A DNA stretch of 64,000 nucleotides, taken from assembly GCF_021462225.1 (NCBI RefSeq), contig NC_061801.1, positions 9,048,125 through 9,112,124 of the forward strand, in the 5' to 3' direction. Position numbers and translations under genes: made by a program. Positions 23,801-32,800 of this stretch are shown here, piece after piece. Position 1 is the stretch's first letter. Each line of letters opens with the position of its first letter. The DNA comes from Girardinichthys multiradiatus. Its lineage: Eukaryota > Chordata > Actinopteri > Cyprinodontiformes > Goodeidae. Under the pieces are notes generated by a model. That model did not search any database. It was not told where the DNA came from and saw only the letters and a list, made by a program, of their open reading frames with translations.

Positions 23801-26800
23801 TGACGTTTTTTGTATTAAAAACACTTTTCTTTTATTGGTCGGATGAAATATGCTAATTTTGTGAGATAGGAATTTTGGGTTTTCATGAGCTGTATGCCAA
23901 AATCATCCGTATTAAGACAATAAAAGACCTGAAATATTTCAGTTAGTGTGCAATGAATCTAAAATATATGAATGTTAAATTTTCATCATGACATTATGGA
24001 AAATAATGAACTTTATCACAATATGCTAATATTTTGAGAAGGACCTGTATGTCCCTCTTGGGACCATGGTCGTGATAAATTGGGGGCTCGTCCGGCACCT
24101 CCTCCTTTTAACTTTGGCTTCAAATACTTGATGCTAAATAGGTGCTACGATCCAACAAAAGTTGATGTGAGACCAAGAGTTCCAAATAAAGCCTTATATA
24201 ATAAAAGAGATTTACTTGCTAAAGTTTTTCAAAAGCAATAAAAAAAGCATTTTTCCAAATATTCCCTCTTGTAAATGAAGCCTCAACTCAGACATGTCAT
24301 CGGTGTATTTCTGTGATGCCAGGCCAAGTTTGATTAATTTCTTTTATTCTCTTGGTACAATACGGCTCAGTGACTTCTTGCAACCGTTAAAAAATAGAAA
24401 ACCACATCGTCACATGCCTACGTTTACTTACAACATATTCTCGTGTAAAATGTTTTATTCTTGATTACTTGTTGGGTTATTCCAGGGGTGTCCAAACTTT
24501 TTGACACATGGGCCAAAGTTAAAAAGTCAATAGAACTTGCGAGCCAAAAATATAGTGTTTAAAAAAAATTTATATCACAAAAATCTGAATTCTGAATTTT
24601 TTTACCCACTCAACTCAACTAAGGATGCAACATTTTAATAAAGATATTCAGAAGTTTTTTGTAGTAAAGGGAAGTGTAAATCATTGTAGATATAAAACCT
24701 AAAAAGGGTTTTGCACTAATTCTTAAATTGCAGTCGGATGGCCCCTGGGTCGCACTTTGGACACCCGAGTTATTCAGATGAAACACTTTTGTACATTTTT
24801 CACACATCAGTGAGTTTGACAATTATAATTGTTCTTTTTTACAGTGATGAAGTAGAGGATGAGATTGCAACTTCTTCTCCGTCTCCCTCCCCTGAACTGA
24901 GGACCCGCTCCCGATCTTCCACCCAGCCTGAATCAGGAATCAAGCGCCTGTACGTTGTACCTGCAAACACACTCACAATGAAAATCATCTGCTCTTAAAA
25001 GCAGCCATCTGTTCCAGTCTCCTTCCCTGTATTTCGTTAAGGCAAATGATTGGTTTGCATGTAAAAGCAGAGAGCGCTGTTTTGTTTTGTTGCTGCATCC
25101 TTTCATTTATCACAAGAGAAAAAGAGGATCTGCAGCAACAGTTCCAGAAATTTAACTTTATTTCAGTCTGCTAACATTAGCTCTGTGTTTGGATTACTGT
25201 ATCTTACTTGTGATTTATAGAAATTATTCTCAGATGAGAGATACAGGGCCCTCCTCAACTATTGGCCCCCTGGTAAAGATGTATCTATATAAATAAATCT
25301 TTTATGGCAGTATCATAATCTCACAGGCAAAATCTCATAAGAATCCAGCCTTTTAAGTTGAGTCATTTATTCTTCTATCCATTTCTCATTTATACTTTAT
25401 TTTAAGATAATCAACATCTATGACGTTTTGATCAGTAATCCATGGCATCCTGTCTCACTCTGCGACAAATAGGACTGAACCATTTGTTAAAACCATTTTT
25501 ATCTTTTAGTGATTCTGAACAGGCTTCATTAGCCTCTGGATTACTAGATTAACTGGATTACTGTAACTCTGTATGTTGGTGTTAAGGTGCGTTCCGACCG
25601 AACGCGAATGATGCGACAGAAGCGAGTGATTTACATGTTAACCCTATGTAAAGGTGTGTTCAGGAGTGAAGCGAGGCGAAGGACGTGTCGCGAACGGCGC
25701 GATTAGGGCTAATAGAGCAAAGCAAAACCCACGATGGACAAATTTGGCTGGAGTTGAAAAATCTGAACTTTTTTGTCAATTCGCTTTGCGTCTATAACCC
25801 TTTTTGCAGCACAAAAGTCGTCATATAAGTATGAAACTTGCAGCAGTTGCTCAGGGTACATCTATGTTCATGTAGGAAAATATATTTTATTCATAAGTAT
25901 TTTCATATGCATATGTCAGCAAGCCTGATTTCTAGGTCACCGATCAGCCGTTATTACATAATTGACATATCAGCTGTTGCCTCTTGTGTTTTGCCCATCC
26001 ATATGTTTAGGCACAAAAATGTTGATTATATTTAGAATATGTGTACAGTACAATTTGGCTTTTTATCTATTGAGCTGAGATTTATTTACTCATCGAAGAC
26101 CGATGGGCAGGCGTTCTGCAGTGGGGATACAGCGCCTGTAGTTGGTGTCCCGGAGGCTGATTCATCCTCCAACGCGGGGCAGCAGGTCCTCAAACTGGGT
26201 CCTGGATAGACTGAAGTACCGCTGATAGCGACCATCATCCAGACGCTGCTCCTGAAGTAGTGGTGGTACTCTCCAAACTGGTTCTGTCTCTGGAGAACCT
26301 TGGGACGTTGTGGCGTTGTTCAGCTTTCATAAATAAAGCACCGTGACTCGCTCGGTGTTGAGTTGAAACCGGCAAGCAGCAGATAGAAGCTCCTCCTGTT
26401 TGATGACGCAGTGAAGCGAGTGGAGCGTTGTCTCCCGTTGACCACGTGAGGTGGTAGTGAAATGTCAGGCGAGCGACGGCACGCAAATGAGGTGAAAAAT
26501 TCATTGAAATCGCGGTCGGTCTTAACGCACCATTAGCCAGGCCGGTCTCTTACACCTGCAGTTAGTTCAGAACGCTGCAACTCAAACAAGAAAAGCATGA
26601 ACATATCTCCCAGTGCTCACTTCCCTTCGCTTCCTGTTCATTTTAGAATTGATTTTAAAGTTTTATATTACCTATAAGGCCCTGAATGAGCAGGGTCCTG
26701 TATACCTGTCTGACCCACCTGCAGCCTCCTAAATTGTGGAACCAGCTCCCTTCATATAATACAGGCTTCAGCTCTTGGTGTTTTGAAGTCTCTTCTAAAA

Positions 26801-29800
26801 ACTAGGGACGCACTGATCCACATTTTTTCACTTCCTATCTGATCCCGATACCTAAATATGGATGCCTGCTAATATCGATTCTATTCCGATACCAGAGCTC
26901 AGCTTGCTTTAATATTATTATCATTATTGTTAATTTTATGAGGCTTTAATGAACTTCTTTCTACAGGCAAGTATGGTATGTAGGGATGGGTACCGAATTC
27001 GGTACTTTTACAGGTACCGACCAAATTCCGTCAGTACTACAGAGTACCGATTCATGTAAAATCAAACAGTACCATGTTTTGGTTCCTAAACGCATCATTA
27101 TGACACTGAGGGAGTGGGAGATTTTCCATGCCGGACATGAACACAGCATTGCACGCACAAGAACATAATGACGTCAGAAGCCGTCATCAAAGCATGGCTG
27201 ATAGAAAGCACTCAAAAGTATAGCTTCACTTTTCAAAGTGCAGATCACGCTCGCTGAAATATTTGTGACATGAAGAGCAAGGCCAGCGGCGGGAATGCTT
27301 CTAATCTGAGTAGGCGCCTGGTTAAGCACAAGATTTTACTCAAGATTTTTTTGCTGAAGAGACAATTTTTGTCAGCCTTAGATCTACGGCTACAACTCCT
27401 GCATTGGCCTCCGTTAGCGACTCGTCGTCGGCAGCCAGCAACATGGCGAGGTTTTAGTTTGGACATTATTACGAAACAAATACAGTGTAGTCAGTTAAGG
27501 GTTTTTATGTTGAAGAAATGTTTGAAACAACTGAGATGTTAAAATACAAACAGCTGGATGTTGTTTTGATATATTCATTAAAGTTTGAGAAATAAATATG
27601 TTAAATAAATAAAAAATTTATTTTTATATTAAAAACGAATTAACATTTATTACGACAACACACAAAAGTACTGAAAACTGGTACCGTTGAGTACCGGGTA
27701 TCAGTACCGTATCCGTTTAAATGTGAAAGGTACCCATCCCTTATGAAATGTAGAAATGTTTGCATGGATGTCCCAAAAGGTAACTTTACGTAAGTATAAG
27801 GTCAGACAAGGAAGTCTGAAAATCAGGAAATCCTGTTAACAGGAACTATCCTATCCTGAAAACAAATATGCAAATGTAAGGGCTTCAAATTGACTGTAAG
27901 CATTTATTAAATTCAAGACAGATACCAATTAAGGGGAAATTTCTTTAACACCACTGCTCTGGAAATAAAACAGAAAGGGCTGTTTCATCTCATCAACATG
28001 AATTAAATATAGTAGCTCTTGTAGCTGAAACAAATTATTGTTTTTATCTGTCAAACATACATGAAAAGTGCAATTAGTGTAAACATTCACAGAAATTGCC
28101 TTAGCTTTCATGTTGTCTGGTGGAAGTTTATCTTGCTTTTGGAGTGACTCCTGCTGCCTGCTGCTTTCATTTTTCTGTCCTCTGGCTTAAAAATCCTCGT
28201 GCTCTTTAATGTGCTGCTTTTTCAAATGTTTGATTAAGTTCATTGTGTTTTATGTCGAAGTGTCCACCTCTCGGTACAGCGGCATTGCAAACATTGCATG
28301 TTGCTGTCTTGCTTTGTGGTGTTTCTAGTGTAAAATATTTCCACACAGCGGGCATATTGTAATGAAACGTTGGTGACCCATGGAGCCAACTCAATAATCG
28401 CCTGCTAGATGGCTGTGAACTCTGGAACGGATTTCCTGAATAGAGGTGTGTCTCATGAGACGAACATCATAGCAAAGATAGCTAGCGCTAAAGAAGCTTC
28501 TGTCCCTATGCTGCAAGGCCCACCTCCCACAGAACTGGGGAAATTTGCCTCGATGAATCCCGGCCGATGAGACCCAGACTGGTCCCACTTCCTGGTGGTA
28601 TTTGCGTATATGTCAGGAGCGGCGGCCTGAGCCCCTTCAGCTGAAGGCGCCAGTCTCCACCTTCTCAACCATAACGGGGGCGGTGCCCCTTACAGATCTG
28701 GGCTTCCCTCAGGACATGAGGCATGGGGCTCCATTCCAGCCTCGCACCCGCTCCTCCCACATCACCGGCCGCTGGCTGGACCGTTGGGATCAGCTGCACC
28801 ATCAGATGCAATCCAGTGCCGCTGGCCCTGATCCCCTCCACCAACTGCATCTTCCAGGCACAATCCTTCCCAGAAGACACGGCAAAAATTTAAGAAATGA
28901 CTGGTTTGGGGGGATGCATGCAAATATGTAAATTGTTTTGGAATAAAACATGAACTCTCCTCTAAGAGCGAGGTCCCTTAAAATACAGCCAGATCACATG
29001 ATCCTGCTGTAATCTCACATCTCCACACAAGGCAATATTTTCACAAATCCATCATTCTGAAACACCACAAAGACCTGCGTTTTGCCTTTCAGGAGTTCCC
29101 ATATCAGTACAACCGCTTCCGTTTGGTTACTCTTTCGTCCCACTCATGTTCTCCAAATGCGCAGAGATGGCCCTCAAGCCGCTGCGCACAACAGGGATGA
29201 GGATTCTCTTTTATCTGGACGACCCGTTTCTACTAGCTTAATCCAGAGAGGAAGCAGCTGTGCACACGAGGACACTGGCGGTACATCTATCAAACTTGGG
29301 CTATTCCATAAACTGAGAAAAAAGATCTGTTCTCCCATCCCAGATCGTAATCTGGTGTGGAGTTAAACTCCTTGAGAGCCCGACCCTCACAGCCGAGAGA
29401 GCAGATGCGCTCTCAGCGCTTCTCCACTGTGTCAGACCTCGCAGTTAGGTGACATCCCTGTCAGTTATGTGGTTACTGGGAATGATATCAGTAGCCCACA
29501 TGGTTGTTTCACCAAATCTGGTCATCATGTTATGTGGCACACACGGCTACACTGCGCCACATCCAGCGTCTGTTCATGCATTACAGAGAAAACTGATTGA
29601 CAGCAGAGGGCATTTGCATGGCAGCTTCCTGGTCATCTCTGTGCTCATTTATTAGGTTTTACCTGTGTTTCCACTTTCGCCATATTGTATTCTATTCTCA
29701 GAGTTCTGACAGAATGATTATTGTTTCACTGCGCTTTTATATCTTCACACTCTTTCGCCTGCAGCCGCACCCAACCCCGGTTCATGACCTCACCACGGCT

Positions 29801-32800
29801 GAATTCCAACAAGCCTCCATGTGTTTAGAAATTATTCCCTCATGGCACGCAGGGTATGTTGCCCTGCGCCATCATGCCTGATTCAGCAGCTGATTGGTTT
29901 CCTCTTCCACCTGAGGAGTTGTTGACCCGATCTGCTCATTGTTGGGCGGTCACATATTGTGACCTCATCATCACTATTCACAGCAGCAGGTCTGTCATCT
30001 CATCCTCTGCCCTAAACAAAGATTATTCTCTCTGTTGCTCAGTAGCGCAGGGTGCTCCTGAGCGCGGAAGGCTGGGTTTTTGGAGTTATTCTTGCCCAGC
30101 AGATGTTTATGTTGTGGTTGGATGGACCCAATGAGGCATAGACTACATCCTGGTTTGCTTTTAACTGACTAGCGATAGCCTTAAAAGGCGAGGCCTATAC
30201 GAAATAGAACGTTGGTTACACATTGTAACCCCAGATATGAGTATAGGCGCAGGCCTTTAAGCTCTGAATGGCTAAAGATAAATCACTCTTTGGGAGCCGA
30301 TTACCCAGTCTGAGCACTATTTATACAGACCGGGTCAGGCCCATGCAGTGTGCGTGGACCAAAGTTTTCAGTGCTAAAGCGCGAAGGGATAAACCCACTA
30401 GCGATGGCCTTAAAGGGCTGCGCCTATATTCATAGAATCTGGGGTTACAATACATGACCAACGTTGCATCTACACGCAACACTGAACACACTGAATGGGT
30501 AACCTTATTTCTGTGTTAACACATCAGATTTAATTAAAATGAACTTATGGTCATTTCCTGCATAAACTCTCACAAAACAGAGGTGGTAAAACACAGTCAG
30601 CAACTAGTAGGAAGAAATATGACTGACTGGGAAGTTCTCCCACTTTCATTGTTCGTCACTCACACTCTCTACCTTATGTTTTATAGATGTTGCTAACTTT
30701 ACACTGTTATTAGTAAGGGTCTTTTTTGATGAATGGTTTAAAGTGGGTTCTGGCTATCTCCCCTCACAGGTTGGCATATTCTGGTACTTTAAACCAATAT
30801 TTGTGCAGTATTATGTCTTCATGCTGGCTTTATTTTGGTATGCAAGCATTAATAATTACTATGGAAAGCTTTACGAGCAGTGCCACTTATTTAAAATCAC
30901 AAATACAGTGTTTTCTGTGTGAATGAACTTTGACATGACTTTTGTTACATTCACCCCCTGTGTGTCTTCACCTTTGTGTAACAGGATCTTCACAGCCATA
31001 ATGCCGATGGTGGCGGCTGGTTTGATCCCAGATGACCCCACTTTACAGCCAATCAGACGCCTCATGTCGCTTGTATGACTATTTTGTTGGCTTCAGCCCA
31101 TCCCAGCTCATGCTAACAGCCTCCACCGCACTGCATGTGCCACGCCTTTGTAGTATTCTGATTGGCTGGTTGTGGGGCTGTCTCATTGTTGTCGTGGATC
31201 ATAAAAATCAGCCAGTCAGAATTGATGTGTAGTCTATTGTTTCACTTAATCTCTGCAGCTCGCTGAATATATAAATGGAATTCACAAACCTAATCACTTG
31301 TGCCTTAGATTCTTTACTAAAATGCTTTCTAATGCGTGCACTGATCAGTTTAGAGTTCACAGATAAATCTACGGATACATCTCTGCATCCGATGCTGATC
31401 AAACGCCAGGTGACATTTCAGTTCAAACAAAAAGTTATAATATGCAAATCCTTTAAACTTCTATAAGAGATGTCAAATTTAAGCATAACACTATAAGATA
31501 TTTAAACTCAAAATGTTTTCAGTATTAATGCTCTCTTAACGTCCCACAACTGCATTTAATTCAGGTTTAGTTAGACTATTTTTAGTTAGACTATTTTTAA
31601 TAAAGAATCTAATTCTCCCAGGAAAGCATTGGTGAGGTCAGACGCTGATGTTGGACAAGAAAGCCTTGATCGCAGCCTCTGCTCAAATTCATTCAAAAGG
31701 TCCTCTGTTGGGTTGACATCAGGGGTCTGTGCAATCCAGTCAACAATCTCCACACTAAACCTGCTGATCCATATCCGTATGGACATCGCTTGGTGCACTG
31801 TCATGTTGGACCTAGAACGGTTCATCCCCAAACTGGTCCCACATAGTTGGAATTGTCCAAAATGTCTTTGGAAGCTGGATCAGTAAGAGTTCCTTTGACT
31901 GGAATTGAGGGTCCACCAAAGCCCCTGTCAAAACAGCCCCACACCATAATCCCACCCTCCACCAAACTTTACTCTATGATTCAGTCAGGCAAGTATACTG
32001 TACAGACCAAATGTTTTGACACACCTTCTCATTCAAAGAGTTTTCTTTATTTTCATGACTATGAATATTGTAGCTTCACACTGAAGGCATCAAAACTATG
32101 AATTAACACATGTGGAATTATATACTGAACACTTGTTTGCCCTTTTGCCTTCACTCTGCGGTCCAGCTCACCCCAAACCATCTCGATTGGGTTCAGGTCC
32201 GGTGACTGTGGAGGCCAGGTCATCTGGCGCAGCACCCCATCACTCTCCTTCTTGGTCAAATAGCTCTTACACAGCCTGGAGGTGTGTTTGGGGTCATTGT
32301 CCTGTTGAAAAATAAATGATGGTCCAACTAAACGCAAACCGGATGGAATAGCATGCCGCTGCAAGATGCTGTGGTAGCCATGCTGGTTCAGTATGCCTTC
32401 AATTTTGAATAAATCCCCAACAGTGTCACCAGTAAAGCACCCCCACACCATCACACCTCCTCCTCCATGCTTCACGGTGGGAACCAGGCATGTAGAGTCC
32501 ATCCATTCACTTCTTCTGTGCCGCACAAAGACACGGAGGTTGGAACCAAAGATCTTAAACTTGGACTCATCAGACCAAAGCACAGATTTCCACTGGTCTA
32601 ATGTCCATTCCTTGTGTTCTTTAGCCCAAACACATCTCTTCTGCTTGTTGCCTGTCCTCAGCAGTGGTTTCCTAGCAGCTATTTTACCATGAAGGCCTGA
32701 TTCACACAGTCTCCTCTTAACAGTTGTTCTAGAGATGTGTCTGCTGCTAGAACTCTGTGTGGCATTGACCTGTTCTCTAATCTGAGCTGCTGTTAACTTG

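Larger units (their letters stand above)
22057..24844 (+). other. rilpl1 intron 5
   Basis: Mostly a Tc1-like element (22438-24047), a retroviral-type primer-binding-site match (24081-24095) and a small hAT element (24483-24767). The remaining AT-rich text shows nothing that I recognise. Confidence 0.6.
24950..30984 (+). other. rilpl1 intron 6
   Basis: A 6-kb intron almost filled by mobile DNA: a Tc1-like end (25245-25560), a Harbinger remnant (25585-26532), a LINE fragment (26540-26805), hAT remnants (26806-26975, 26981-27742, 28206-28394) and a DIRS-like element (28421-30470). The stretch 27751-28140 shows nothing that I recognise. Confidence 0.65.
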
